Below, one piece after another: positions 8,655-19,239 of a DNA stretch of 33,123 nt (positions are counted from its first letter, which is position 1; every line of letters begins with the position of its first letter). The notes beneath the pieces are model-generated. The model was not told the origin of the DNA. It worked only from the letters and a program-made list of their open reading frames with translations, and searched no databases. Both the position numbers and the translations under genes were made by a program. Origin of the DNA: DATGZX01 sp035296965 (lineage in GTDB: Bacteria > Planctomycetota > Planctomycetia > Gemmatales > Gemmataceae); NCBI GenBank assembly GCA_035296965.1, contig DATGZX010000331.1:1-33123 (forward strand), written 5' to 3'.

Positions 8655-8996
8655 GTTTGGGAAACGTTTTCGCGAAGAAGCCTACGAACGCCGGTAAGGC
8701 AGTGAACAGCATCGCACGCATAGTTCTTGATTTTTAGGCACGATTTGACGCAACAGACCGACGCGCGAGCGAACTCGCTCGCGCGTCGGTCTGTTGTGTC
8801 GCAAATTGTACAAGCTCCCTCAAGCTCACTGCCACATTCAAGTGATGCTCCAGGGGAGCCCCTTTTCCTCCATGGAGTTCACTCACTCTTTCGCCGATTT
8901 GATCGTCTTGCTGGCCTTTTCGATTCGCGTTGCTCCAGCGACCTGCGGGGCGCTGTCAGCGTCTTGAATCCTTAGGTCCGCATAGAGGACTCGGTA
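8655..8996. other. Non-coding gap between convergent genes
   Basis: About 340 bases between the toxin gene (rightward) and the anti-sigma-like gene (leftward). Apart from the strong hairpin at 8751-8796 I recognise no gene, RNA or element here. Very short frames on the minus strand show no family likeness. Confidence 0.5.
8751..8796. repeat. Perfect 22-bp palindrome, likely bidirectional terminator or dispersed repeat
   Basis: Two 22-base arms (CAACAGACCGACGCGCGAGCGA and its exact complement) are separated by two bases. The core GACGCGCGAGCGA resembles the palindrome at 30763-30805. It stands between two convergent genes, where a hairpin could stop transcription from both sides, although no long T-run follows. 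Confidence 0.85.
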
Positions 8997-10172
8997 TTAT
9001 TTCGAACCTTCCGGCTTGTACCAGAATATCGCTCGGTCCTTGGCGGTTTGCTTCACTCCCTTGCCGGCATAATGCGCATCGGCCGACTGAGGAAGCTGCA
9101 TCGCGAACTGAAAGCCGCGACCGATCTTGATCGATTCCTTCATGAGCTGCTGCACCGTATCGTCCGAGAAGTTTTTGCCCTGGCTCATTGCGTACTTGAT
9201 GATCAACTTGCTGACGCCGGCCGTATCCATGCTGTCCGGGTACTCACCCGCGCCAATCTCGCTGCACGTTCTGAATGCCTGAACCAGGTCCTGCTCGCGC
9301 GGCTCGGACGCATCGACGTCGAACGACTGGACTTTGAAATCAGCCGGCGGTGTCAGGTCGAATAGCTCCTTCTTGAGATCGGGGTTGATTTCGAAGTGGC
9401 TCATCACCACTTCGGTCCGAGGAATGCCGCTCCACACGTTCTCGATGCGAACCGGCGCGCCGGTCTTGGGATTGCCCCACAGCGTGACCGTCGCCATGGG
9501 AGAGTCGTAGCGGAACCCCACTACCTTCTCGCCGTCCATCTCCTTTTCTCCCAGGCGCTGGTATTGAATGTCCTTGGCGCCCTGACTCCCGGAAAGCAGC
9601 TCGCGGAGCCGCTCGAAGTAGTTGTTGTCCGGCTGATTCTTGGCCCCGCTCTCGCGTCCCTTGAGGTTCATAACCAGCGCTTTCTTCTGGGCCGGTATCA
9701 GTGAGACCATCTTGCCTACGCTGAAGTCCGAGATGTTGGTAATGAAGCCCAACTCTTGGCGAAACTTCCCGGGGGCAAGGTAGTAAGCTTGGAACTTCTG
9801 CCTGGGCTGTCCCTCTATGTCCACTTCCATCTGAAACTTGGCGGTCTTGGCCTGGACAACGGCTTGTGCCAACTGCTGGAAGGCCTGGACCGTCGACTGA
9901 CGTCCAGGAATGAACAGCCAGAATGCTAAGATGGCCAAACAGGCCGCAGCACCGGCGAACAGACGTAGCATGGGTCGTCGCATGATGTCTCTCCCTTCTT
10001 TCAAGGCGTGCTTCCACCAGGGAGTGGCCGTTTCGGCCCGTCGCGCCCGCTCGAACTGATCGAGCACCTGCTCGCGCAGACGCTCGGTGTGTTCAAGCCG
10101 CGGGGCGTCGTCGAATGGCATCCCTTCGAGAAGCCGCGAGAATTCGGATTCTTGTTCGTGCAACTCAGCCAT
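8997..10172 (-). CDS. Membrane-anchored partner of the adjacent ECF sigma factor, probable anti-sigma factor
   Basis: A 391-residue protein with a charged cytoplasmic N-terminus (1-69), one membrane helix at ~70-88 and a large outer domain. The domain (~95-290) has the alternating strand pattern of LolA/RseB-like folds (AKFQMEVDIEGQPRQKFQAY, LAPGKFRQEL, then ERLRELLSG, a FRYDSP segment and TLWGNPKTGAPVRIE). The start lies four bases after the sigma factor's stop, so the genes form one operon. By analogy with sigma-E systems, the N-terminus would hold the sigma factor and the outer part would sense a lipid or envelope signal. I see no zinc-binding HxxxCxxC motif. Function is inferred from topology and neighbourhood; the fold is my reading only. 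Confidence 0.7.
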   Translation of the reverse strand: MAELHEQESEFSRLLEGMPFDDAPRLEHTERLREQVLDQFERARRAETATPWWKHALKEGRDIMRRPMLRLFAGAAACLAILAFWLFIPGRQSTVQAFQQLAQAVVQAKTAKFQMEVDIEGQPRQKFQAYYLAPGKFRQELGFITNISDFSVGKMVSLIPAQKKALVMNLKGRESGAKNQPDNNYFERLRELLSGSQGAKDIQYQRLGEKEMDGEKVVGFRYDSPMATVTLWGNPKTGAPVRIENVWSGIPRTEVVMSHFEINPDLKKELFDLTPPADFKVQSFDVDASEPREQDLVQAFRTCSEIGAGEYPDSMDTAGVSKLIIKYAMSQGKNFSDDTVQQLMKESIKIGRGFQFAMQLPQSADAHYAGKGVKQTAKDRAIFWYKPEGSK

Positions 10173-10175
10173 GGC

Positions 10176-10757
10176 TCAGTCCTTCAAAAACGTGCGCAGC
10201 GCTTGGTCGGTTGAAGAAGTCGGATTGAACTTTTCCCGAAGGCGGGCGAGCGTTCGGCTCAGGGCCGTCCGCACCGCACCCGGGCTGGCATCCACTACCT
10301 CTGCGATCTCCTCGTGGGAGCAACTCGCGAAGAAACGGAGCGTGAGAATCGTCTGCTCGCGCTCGTCGAGTTCCAGCACAGCCTGGTAGACGGCAGGCCA
10401 GTCGAGCGTCTCCCAGCCGGGCCGCGCGGCACCGGCATGGTCAGGGGCCTCCTGTCGGCGACGGGCGGCCGCCTCCCATAACTCCCGCCTGCGCCGCGAT
10501 TGACGCAGGTGGGCATTGACGGCGTTGGTTGCAATGCGAAACAGCCAACGGCGGAAATCGGTCTCGGTCTGGCCGGGGAAAGTGCGCAACTTCGAGGCCA
10601 CTGTCAGGAAAACGTCGGAAACAACATCCTCGGCGATCGTCCGATCGAACAACCGCCGCACGCAGTACCGCGTCACAACCAGGTGGTAGCGATCGTAGAG
10701 CAGGCCGAACGCGGCTCGCTCCGTCTTGGCACGCACAACTAGGTCGTCGTCGATCAT
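10176..10757 (-). CDS. ECF-type RNA polymerase sigma factor
   Basis: A 193-residue sigma-70-family factor with regions 2 and 4 only. Region 2 contains RTIAEDVVSDVFLTVAS and the promoter-melting segment FRRWLFRIATNAVNAHLR. Region 4 (~130-180) contains LDEREQTILTLRFFASCSHEEIAE and a helix-turn-helix ending GAVRTALSRTLARLREK. The ATG giving MIDDDLVV is chosen; a GTG 33 bases upstream is a possible alternative and neither has a strong ribosome binding site. It should direct polymerase to a small regulon, usually including its own operon, when released by the membrane protein encoded next. Length and motifs are normal. Confidence 0.92.
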   Translation of the reverse strand: MIDDDLVVRAKTERAAFGLLYDRYHLVVTRYCVRRLFDRTIAEDVVSDVFLTVASKLRTFPGQTETDFRRWLFRIATNAVNAHLRQSRRRRELWEAAARRRQEAPDHAGAARPGWETLDWPAVYQAVLELDEREQTILTLRFFASCSHEEIAEVVDASPGAVRTALSRTLARLREKFNPTSSTDQALRTFLKD

Positions 10758-10939
10758 GGGCCGCTCATTTGTCGATAACTCTTGGTGCACCTCAACCTAT
10801 TCAATGCGCGAGACGGGGATGTGTTACAGACAATATTGACTTGCAGGCCAGGCATGCAACGAGAGATGTCTGGTTGGGATTCATCTAAGTTCGAGTTTCG
10901 CAGATTTTGAAGGGTTGGCGGAGTGAATTGTTGAGGAAG

Positions 10940-11020
10940 GGAAACCAAAAGCGGCGAAAAAGCGCCGCAGTCCAAAGAAGTCACTTTGGAAGTGCGGCGC
11001 TTTCCGCCGCTTTTGTTTCC
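10940..11020. terminator. Long imperfect palindrome 3' of the FHA/pseudokinase gene
   Basis: Arms of about 37 bases run from GGAAACCAAAAGCGGCG to CGCCGCTTTTGTTTCC, with a few mismatches and a small central loop. It begins within 20 bases downstream of the large gene's stop codon and stands between it and the sigma operon promoter. On the minus strand the stem is followed by pyrimidine-rich DNA, which suits a terminator. It could equally be a dispersed palindromic repeat. Confidence 0.7.
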
Positions 11021-11036
11021 TCTATTTTGCAAGGCC

Positions 11037-14000
11037 CTAGGCACTCTGCCGTAGCGTCTGCCCACCTGCATTGTGCTCGCGGACGTGCAATAGCAGGCGG
11101 TCCCAGGCCTCGGTGTTCGGCGCGAGGTCCGCGCCTGCGCGTTCCAGGTCTTCCAGAAGTGAACCGGCGCTGGCGTAGTGCTCTTCGGGTTTCTCCGAGC
11201 TGAGGCGAACGAGGATGGCTTGCAGGGCGTCGGGGAGGGGCTTGGTTTTGATGCCCTTGCGGCGCGGGGCTACATTGGCCCAACCGGTCGCCAGCCGACC
11301 CAGGTCGGCGAGATCGGTGTTGATGTCCTCTTGCTGTCCATCCATCCTGGGAGGAACCACCAGCCACGCGGGCTCGCCCAGGCCGCAGAGTTTCAGGATG
11401 CCCGATTCGGTGAGCACGCATCGATCCGGGAGGAGATGGCCGTGAATTAAACCGGCCTGGTGGGCCATGTGCAGCCCAAGCGCGGCCTGACACACGAGAC
11501 GATACCAGACGCCAGGGACGGCAGCCAGGCTGGGCCAATCCCCACTCGGCAGACCGGCCAACCATTCTTGCAGCGCGGCGGGACGGTCGCCGATGTCGAG
11601 CACTTCGAAGGTCGCCGCCAGGTTGGGATGTTGCAGAGCCGCGGCCTGGCGAAAACGTTGACGGAATTCGTCGGGATGCACGGCGTCTTCCATCTCGACT
11701 TCCGAGAGGTGCCTCAAGAGCGCCTCATGCCCACGGCTCGGGTCGAAGACTCGATAGACGGCTTCCTGCGCGGTCACGCGCACCCGGTCAATCACGCGGA
11801 ACGAGCCAAGGACCAGGCCGTCCAGGTTGCCGGTCTCGATCAACGCCATCTGGTAGAGGGTCAGGTAGCCGCCGGCGAGCAGGGCCTGGCGCAACGTGCG
11901 GTGCTGGCGGCGTGCCTCGACCATCAAGGATGCGAGCGTATCCGCATCGACCAGGTTCAGGCTGCGAAGCAACTCCCCTAACTTGCGATCGCCCGGATCC
12001 ATTTCTTCGGCAAGGCTGAGGATGTCACGGTCGCCAGCTGACGTGGCCCTGCCGGCATCCTCTGCATTGTTTCCGGTGGCAGCAGGCGCGCGCGTCAGAG
12101 AAAGCTCGCGCAGTTTGCGCCGGTACCATTCGCGCATATCGTCGAGGTGCCGTTCCATCTCCTGCCTTCGACCGAGGACGACGCGCTCTTGCTGCTGAAG
12201 CTGCTCCGCCTGCTGGGCCAGGCGCGCGGAGCCCGCGTCGATCTGCCGGGCGCGTTCGTCCACCTGGGCCTGCCGGCGTTCCAGACGGGTTTCGTCATGG
12301 ACCAGCGAACGCTTCATGTCAGCCACCTGGCCCTGCCATTCGATGAGCTGCTGGCGGAAGGAGGCAACGCCCAGGCGATGGTCGTCGCGGGCGCGCTGCA
12401 GCTCCAGGCGTTGCTGGCGCATCTGCTCGGCCTCCGCTTGCAGTTGCGCGCGGGAAGACTCGATTTCTTCCTGGCTCTGCCGGACGTACGCATGTAATTC
12501 GCCCAGGTGCTCGCGGAGCTGCTCGCGGGCGTGGGCCAGTCGATCGCTTGCCGCCCGGGCGCGCAGCTCCAGCTCCGGCAAATGCTCTTGCAGTGCCACG
12601 ACCTCATGGTGCATCTTCTCCAGGTCAGCGCGCGTTTGTTTGGTCGCGGCCGCGGCTTCCTGCTGTGCCGCCAGCCATTGGGCGCGTTCGATGCTGAGTG
12701 CCTTGCGGGAGCTGCCAATGTTTCTGCCGGCTTCCTTCAAGTGCTCCACGTTGCGGTGCAATTGCTGCTCGCGCTGTTCCAGCTCGGCACGCAGGCGGTC
12801 TAGCTCGGAAGCTCGGCTTTCCAGGTCCTGGCGGAGCCCAGCCAGGCCTTCCGCGGCCTGGCCGCGCTCTTTCTGCACGTCGGCATGGATAGTGTCCAGC
12901 GCAGCGCTGTCCTGGGCCAATTTCTGGGCCTGCTCCGACAGCGCTCGCTGCCGGGAGGTTAGCTCATCGGAACGGCGCCGCAATTGCTCCTGCAGGGCCT
13001 CGCGAGCCTGTTCCGTCTGGAGCAAGGTGGTCTGGCGTTCGCGCAGGGCCTGGCGATCGGCCTCGAGCCGTTGTTGCGTCTCCAGTACCTGAGCCGACCT
13101 TGCTTCCAGTTGTTGAACTACTTCCTGTTGCTTTGCCGCCGACTCCTCGACGATGCGGGCACGTTCCTGCAGCTCATGCTCTTTGAGATCGAGCTGATCC
13201 TGCACCAGGCGAAGCTGGCTCACCGCCGCTTCAAGAGCGGTGCGCCGCTGATCGATTTGCAGACGTTCCTGCTCGCGAAGGCCCTGGTCGCGCTCCAGGT
13301 CGAGCTGCTTCTGCTGGGCGTCCTGATGGCGTTGCTGCACGTCGGCTTCCGCGGCATGCAGCCGGGCCTGCTGCTCGGTGACCTGCTGCTGGTCCCGGCG
13401 AAGCTCCTCACGCATCCGCTCCAGGCGCGTGCGGAGGCTCGCGAGCATCGCTTGCTGCCCTTCGAGGGCGGCGGCACGCTGCGCCAATTGAGAGTTGGCG
13501 GCTTCTTGTTCGGTCTTTTGTCGAGTAAGCTGCTCGGCTTCGCGGCGCAGCTTATCGTGCCACTCGTCCAGTTCCTTGGCCTGTCCTTCGATCTCCCGGC
13601 TGGTGCGCTGCAATTGCTCGGAACGCTGATCGACCTCGCGGGCCCGCGCCTGGAGCTGCTGCTGGCGCTGTTCCACCGAAGCCTGGAAGCGATCGAGCCT
13701 GACGAGATCGGCCTGATACTGGGCCTGCTTCGCCTCCAGGGCGGTGCGCTCCTTGTCGAGGTCTTGTTCTCGCGCCTGGTAATCCGCGCGCACCTTGGCC
13801 AACGCTTCCTGTTGGCCGGCGAGCAGTCGTTCCTTCTCCTCCAAGAGTTGACGGCTTCGCTCCAGCTCGGCGGCCTGGGCGTCCAGCTCCGCACTTCGGG
13901 CCGCTTCTTCCTGCTTGCGGGCCTGGCTGCGCTGGACCTCCCCATCGACCTGGCGCTTATTCTCTTGCACCTTGCGGGCGGCCCGGTCGACGGCCTCGTG

Positions 14001-14969
14001 CAGGCCGGCCAGGCGATCGCGACGCTTGCGATAACGGTCGTAAAGTTGCTGGCGGATGTCGGCCAACTCCTGGCGGATGGCTGTAAACTCCTGCTGCTGT
14101 TTCCGGAGCTGCTCCGCCGCGGCCTCGACCTCGCGCTGTCGCTGCGCCAGTTCCTCTCCGCGCTGGGCCAACTCCTTGTCGACCGCGGCCGGCTGAGGCG
14201 CGGCAGCTTGCTTGGCCAACATCTCCACCTGGCGCTTGCACTCCTGCTCGATCTCTTCACGGCGCCGGTACCAAATGACCCGATCGGCTTCCAACTCCTG
14301 AGTCTGTTCATCGAGCTTTTGCTGGCGGATGCCTAGCTGCTGGCTCAGCTCTTCCAATTCCTGACGGCGTATTTTGTATTCCCTGGCAAAAGTCTGTCTT
14401 TCCTGCTCGAAACGAGCCCCCTGGTCCGGACCGGGCGCTGGCGGCTGGGTCCTCTCCTTTTTGGGGGGAACCTCCTGGGCAGGCGGAGATGCGTCAAGGT
14501 GCACCAGGAACTCGAGCGGGCCAAGCTTGACCGAGTCGCCATGCGCCAAAGGCGCGCTCGTGACCGAACGACCGTTGACGAACACCGGATGCGTTGGCAC
14601 AAGCCGGCGAATCTCGGCGCCGCCGGGAACGCGCGCCACCAGGCAAATGACGGGCGGAAGGTCGGCGCCGGGCAAGCGCAGATCGCAACCGGGAACGCTG
14701 CCAATGAGAAATGCCGAGCCCGATATTTCATGCACGCTGGGGCGCGAGGCTCCTTGGCGCAGCTCCAGGCGCACCCCCGGCACTAGACCAGACCCGGTCG
14801 CGGGGGTTGGGTACCCTGGAGAAAGCGAACTGGTTGATGCCATAATGGCAATCCGAGCGGAGTTGGCAACTCTTTTTGTCGGCGTACCGGCCGGCACGAC
14901 GCCTGGCGGCGATTGGACCCGAATCGATGTTTTTTTGGAAGAGGAACCAGGGTGGGTGGAAGAAGGCAT
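11037..14969 (-). CDS. FHA / long coiled-coil / pseudokinase protein
   Basis: A 1310-residue protein. Residues ~65-160 resemble an FHA domain (FLIGSVPGCDLRLPG, VFVNGRSV, HGDSVKLGPLEFLV). Residues ~185-985 are almost unbroken Gln/Glu/Arg/Ala-rich coiled coil. Residues ~1010-1050 match the short helical region that precedes kinase domains in planctomycetes (GYLTLYQMALIETGNLDGLV), and ~1052-1280 follow a Hanks-type kinase fold. The catalytic parts are altered: the ATP lysine site reads EALLRHL, the HRDxKPxxN loop reads HGHLLPDRC (1176-1184), and DFG reads CGLGEP. So it probably does not phosphorylate. In the FHA the usual Arg after the first Gly is Ser91. Start uncertain (14969 or 14843). Likely a large cytoplasmic scaffold; partner unknown. 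Confidence 0.82.
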   Translation of the reverse strand: MPSSTHPGSSSKKTSIRVQSPPGVVPAGTPTKRVANSARIAIMASTSSLSPGYPTPATGSGLVPGVRLELRQGASRPSVHEISGSAFLIGSVPGCDLRLPGADLPPVICLVARVPGGAEIRRLVPTHPVFVNGRSVTSAPLAHGDSVKLGPLEFLVHLDASPPAQEVPPKKERTQPPAPGPDQGARFEQERQTFAREYKIRRQELEELSQQLGIRQQKLDEQTQELEADRVIWYRRREEIEQECKRQVEMLAKQAAAPQPAAVDKELAQRGEELAQRQREVEAAAEQLRKQQQEFTAIRQELADIRQQLYDRYRKRRDRLAGLHEAVDRAARKVQENKRQVDGEVQRSQARKQEEAARSAELDAQAAELERSRQLLEEKERLLAGQQEALAKVRADYQAREQDLDKERTALEAKQAQYQADLVRLDRFQASVEQRQQQLQARAREVDQRSEQLQRTSREIEGQAKELDEWHDKLRREAEQLTRQKTEQEAANSQLAQRAAALEGQQAMLASLRTRLERMREELRRDQQQVTEQQARLHAAEADVQQRHQDAQQKQLDLERDQGLREQERLQIDQRRTALEAAVSQLRLVQDQLDLKEHELQERARIVEESAAKQQEVVQQLEARSAQVLETQQRLEADRQALRERQTTLLQTEQAREALQEQLRRRSDELTSRQRALSEQAQKLAQDSAALDTIHADVQKERGQAAEGLAGLRQDLESRASELDRLRAELEQREQQLHRNVEHLKEAGRNIGSSRKALSIERAQWLAAQQEAAAATKQTRADLEKMHHEVVALQEHLPELELRARAASDRLAHAREQLREHLGELHAYVRQSQEEIESSRAQLQAEAEQMRQQRLELQRARDDHRLGVASFRQQLIEWQGQVADMKRSLVHDETRLERRQAQVDERARQIDAGSARLAQQAEQLQQQERVVLGRRQEMERHLDDMREWYRRKLRELSLTRAPAATGNNAEDAGRATSAGDRDILSLAEEMDPGDRKLGELLRSLNLVDADTLASLMVEARRQHRTLRQALLAGGYLTLYQMALIETGNLDGLVLGSFRVIDRVRVTAQEAVYRVFDPSRGHEALLRHLSEVEMEDAVHPDEFRQRFRQAAALQHPNLAATFEVLDIGDRPAALQEWLAGLPSGDWPSLAAVPGVWYRLVCQAALGLHMAHQAGLIHGHLLPDRCVLTESGILKLCGLGEPAWLVVPPRMDGQQEDINTDLADLGRLATGWANVAPRRKGIKTKPLPDALQAILVRLSSEKPEEHYASAGSLLEDLERAGADLAPNTEAWDRLLLHVREHNAGGQTLRQSA

Positions 14970-15107
14970 AGGTCCTATTGGTCGTATAAGACCTACTGGA
15001 GCTCAGGAGAACGCGCCCTTGGCGCCAGCCTCGCTAGTTGCAATTGACAAGTTGCAGCCCCCAAAGGATAGAGACTCGTCTCCGACCATCTCATAAGGAA
15101 GCAACGG
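14970..15107. promoter_or_regulatory. Divergent promoter region with small inverted repeat
   Basis: This 138-base gap separates the leftward FHA/pseudokinase gene from the rightward lipoprotein gene, so it must hold both promoters. TAGGTC and GACCTA face each other (14969-14995, 15-base spacer), a possible operator that touches the start codon of the large gene. An AAGGAAG ribosome binding site serves the lipoprotein gene. No clear promoter boxes were assigned. Confidence 0.35.
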
Positions 15108-15620
15108 ATGCGAACCCAGTGGCGCCAGTTCCTGGTTTGTGCCGTCCTGGCAGGGTGTCAGACGCCGTTTGGGTTCCTTGGCGGCCCTGTCGCCACAAAG
15201 CTTGATAACGGGACGTCGGCCGGCGCCGAACACTCCTTTCGGGACCAGATGGAAACGATCCAGCGCATCAAATCCGGTGCGGAGATCGCAGCCGTGGAAG
15301 CATTATTGCGCGAGCATGGCTTCACTTGCGCGCGCTCGGTCGATGACAAGGGAGACCTGCGTTTGGATTGTTGTCCCGCGGGTCACGCAGAACCGGTCAA
15401 TGTGGTCGTCCGCTTGTATTTTCGTGAAGGGAAGCTCACCCGCCGCGTGGTCGATGGGACAGACTCCACGCTCGGCACGATCTCGTTCCACAGCACGGAC
15501 AGCGTGGGTATTGGGGACGATCACAAAGACGAAGACACGACTTTCTTTTTCGATCGGAACAGGGCCTCGTCGCGGCCGTTCGCTCCCACCTTTACGCCAC
15601 ATGCCGAGGCGGATCATTGA
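15108..15620 (+). CDS. Small lipoprotein of unknown function
   Basis: A 170-residue protein. The N-terminus is a short basic stretch, a hydrophobic core and the lipobox VLAGC, with the lipidated cysteine at residue 17, so it should be exported and anchored. Residues ~40-125 have an alternating helix-strand pattern (IAAVEALLREHGFTCARSV, NVVVRLYFREGKLTRRVV) reminiscent of small BLIP/SmpA-like sensor folds, but I do not recognise a family. The C-terminus is charged and disordered-looking. Start supported by AAGGAAG seven bases upstream. It is divergent from the FHA/pseudokinase gene and convergent with mutL. Confidence 0.72.
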   Translation: MRTQWRQFLVCAVLAGCQTPFGFLGGPVATKLDNGTSAGAEHSFRDQMETIQRIKSGAEIAAVEALLREHGFTCARSVDDKGDLRLDCCPAGHAEPVNVVVRLYFREGKLTRRVVDGTDSTLGTISFHSTDSVGIGDDHKDEDTTFFFDRNRASSRPFAPTFTPHAEADH

Positions 15621-15621
15621 G

Positions 15622-15637
15622 CCTGGCTCCAGCCAGG
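15622..15637. terminator. Short hairpin between convergent genes
   Basis: CCTGGC, loop TCCA, GCCAGG fills the 20-base gap between the lipoprotein gene and mutL, whose stop codons face each other. A hairpin in so small a convergent gap probably serves both transcripts, though no long T-run follows. Confidence 0.5.
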
Positions 15638-15640
15638 ATT

Positions 15641-17458
15641 TCAGGTGCGGCGAAATTGCCTGTCCAGTTCTTGCTTGCTGAAGAGCAGTGCGGTGGGCCG
15701 ACCGTGTGGACAGTGGTGCGTGTCTTTGGCCAGGTCGCGCTGCGCAACCAGTGCCTCGATCTCCTCCCGGCTGAGGCGATCCCCCGCTTTCACGGCGGCG
15801 TGACAGGCCATCAGGCTGAGCAGGTCGTTGAGAAGCTGTTCGCGATCGGGCAGGCGCTCCTTGGTAACGAGGTGATCGACGACCGTGCGCAGGATCGCAG
15901 CCGGCGGCCTATTGCCGAGGATGGCAGGGTAGCTGGTAAGCAGCACCGTGCCGCCGCCGAAATCTTCCACACCCAATCCAAGCTCGGCGAGAGCATCGCG
16001 GAATTCCAGGGTGCGCGCGGCTTGCTCGGCCGTCAGGTCCACGGGCTCCGGGACGAGAAGACGCTGCGTCTCCAGAGAGCCGGAGCGTATGCGCTGCTTG
16101 AGATGCTCGAACAACACCCGCTCGTGCAAGGCGTGCTGGTCAATCACGAGCATGCCGGCAGATGTCTCCAAAACGAGGTAGGAATCATAAAGCTGGATGG
16201 CCTTGATGGCCTCCGGAGGCGGTGCGGCGACCGTGGACTCTGGCGGTTCGTCCCAGGGAGCCAGCCCGCTGTCCGAGGGCGCAGGAGATTCCGGAGCCAG
16301 CGGCCGATTCTGCTCGGCCACGAACGGCATGCTGGGCGAGAGGGCCGACAGGTGCCCACCGTTGAGGGGCGCGGACGGCCTGGGCGGCGTGAACAGGCTG
16401 TCCGTGGGCTGGGTCGGCGCCGGCCACTGGCCGCTGGCCATGGCCGGGACGCGGAGCCGGGCCGTCAGGTTCTCGACGCGCAGGCGCTCCCGGAGAGCCG
16501 AGAGGAGCAAGTGATAGAGGGCCTGGCTATCCCGGAACCGGACCTCGATCTTCGTCGGGTGGACGTTGACGTCGATTTGCTCCGCCGGCAATTCCAGAAA
16601 GAGGAATGCGACCGCATAGCGCCCGGTCATGAGCAGGCCCCGGAACGATTCCTGCAGGGCATGCCCGAGACTGCGGTCGCGAATCCAGCGGCCGTTGGCG
16701 AACAGGTACTGCGTCTTGGCGTTGCCGCGTTCGCAGGCCGGGTCGGCGATGTAGCCGCGCAGCGTCACCGGGCCTTGCCGGGCTTCCACCGCGTACAGCT
16801 TGTCGCCCACTTCCTTGCCGAAGAAGAGGCCGATGCGGTCGAGCAAACTTGTGGAGGCGGGCACTTGATACACTTGCTTGCCGTTGTGCGTCAGGCTCAG
16901 TTGCAAGCCGGTGCCGCTCAGGGCCAGACGCGTGAAGATCTCGCTGATGTGGCCCATCTCGGTCGCGGTGGTGCGCATGAACTTGCGGCGCACAGGCGTG
17001 TTGTAGAAGAGATGGCGCACCTCGATGCGCGTGCCGGGGGTGCCGTTCCAGACGCGCACGGGTGAGTACTCGCCGCCGTGGCAAGTCAGCTCGGCGCCGC
17101 AGGGTAAGTCCGCAGGCCGGGATTGCAGGGTGACCTGGGCCACGCCGCCGATCGAGGCCAGCGCCTCGCCGCGAAAGCCCATCGAGGAAATGCGGAAAAG
17201 GTCCTCGGCACTGGCAAGCTTGCTGGTCGCGTGACTGGCAAAAGCGAGGGGCAAATCCTCGGGCACAATGCCGCAGCCGTTATCCACGACGCGGATCAAC
17301 TCGACCCCGCCTTGTTCGATGTCGATGTCGATCCGGCTGCTGCCGGCGTCGACGGAATTCTCGAGCAGCTCCTTGACGACGCTGGCAGGGCGTTCGATGA
17401 CTTCACCGGCGGCGATTTTCGTGACGACCGAAGGTGGCAATTGCTGGATGCGCGGCAT
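15641..17458 (-). CDS. mutL: DNA mismatch repair protein MutL
   Basis: Links MutS mismatch recognition to strand removal. It has 605 residues from the chosen ATG; a GTG nine bases upstream is the alternative. The N-terminal GHKL ATPase is complete: ELLENSVDAG, VDNGCGI, GFRGEALASIGG and GTRIEVRHLFYNTPVRRKF. A Pro/Ser-rich linker (~330-410) follows. The C-terminal domain has the endonuclease motif DQHALHERVLFE (~440-451), plus ACHAAVKAG (~551-559) and CPHGRP (~583-588), so this is a nicking MutL of the type found where MutH is absent. It lies 18 bases downstream of the NtrC-type regulator in the same direction and probably shares its transcript. No mutS is in view. Confidence 0.95.
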   Translation of the reverse strand: MPRIQQLPPSVVTKIAAGEVIERPASVVKELLENSVDAGSSRIDIDIEQGGVELIRVVDNGCGIVPEDLPLAFASHATSKLASAEDLFRISSMGFRGEALASIGGVAQVTLQSRPADLPCGAELTCHGGEYSPVRVWNGTPGTRIEVRHLFYNTPVRRKFMRTTATEMGHISEIFTRLALSGTGLQLSLTHNGKQVYQVPASTSLLDRIGLFFGKEVGDKLYAVEARQGPVTLRGYIADPACERGNAKTQYLFANGRWIRDRSLGHALQESFRGLLMTGRYAVAFLFLELPAEQIDVNVHPTKIEVRFRDSQALYHLLLSALRERLRVENLTARLRVPAMASGQWPAPTQPTDSLFTPPRPSAPLNGGHLSALSPSMPFVAEQNRPLAPESPAPSDSGLAPWDEPPESTVAAPPPEAIKAIQLYDSYLVLETSAGMLVIDQHALHERVLFEHLKQRIRSGSLETQRLLVPEPVDLTAEQAARTLEFRDALAELGLGVEDFGGGTVLLTSYPAILGNRPPAAILRTVVDHLVTKERLPDREQLLNDLLSLMACHAAVKAGDRLSREEIEALVAQRDLAKDTHHCPHGRPTALLFSKQELDRQFRRT

Positions 17459-17476
17459 AGAGTTCACAGGTCCTTG

Positions 17477-18976
<1,500 letters not shown>

Positions 18977-19239
18977 AGGCGGCCGACGACCGGAATAAGG
19001 AAGCTTCACGGGCACCAAGATGAGGATAAGGAAAATCAGTCGGGGTTGGAAGTGCCCCATCTCGTCATTTTAGCGCAACACCTCATTTTATGGCCTTTCC
19101 AGAAAACCGGTGGCCGGCTTCCGAGATTTGCCTTGTCTAAAGTCGGTCTGCTCCGTCCTCCGATGCTACAAGAAGACCCTCAGAGCCGCTCGAAAGCCCG
19201 GCAAGAGGGGTAACGGCGCGAAACCCACGGAAAACAAGC

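Noticed and set aside
12984..14336. A 450-codon open frame opposite the coiled-coil gene
   Set aside because: It mirrors the Leu/Gln/Glu codons of the coiled coil (giving endless Leu/Ala), has no ribosome binding site of note and no family likeness.
15617..17065. A 482-codon open frame opposite mutL
   Set aside because: The opposite strand encodes an unmistakable MutL; this is a by-product of GC-rich codon use.
19061..19239. A possible sigma-54 promoter (TGGC...TTGC) before the HD-GYP gene
   Set aside because: Spacing between GG and GC is 16 bases instead of 10.
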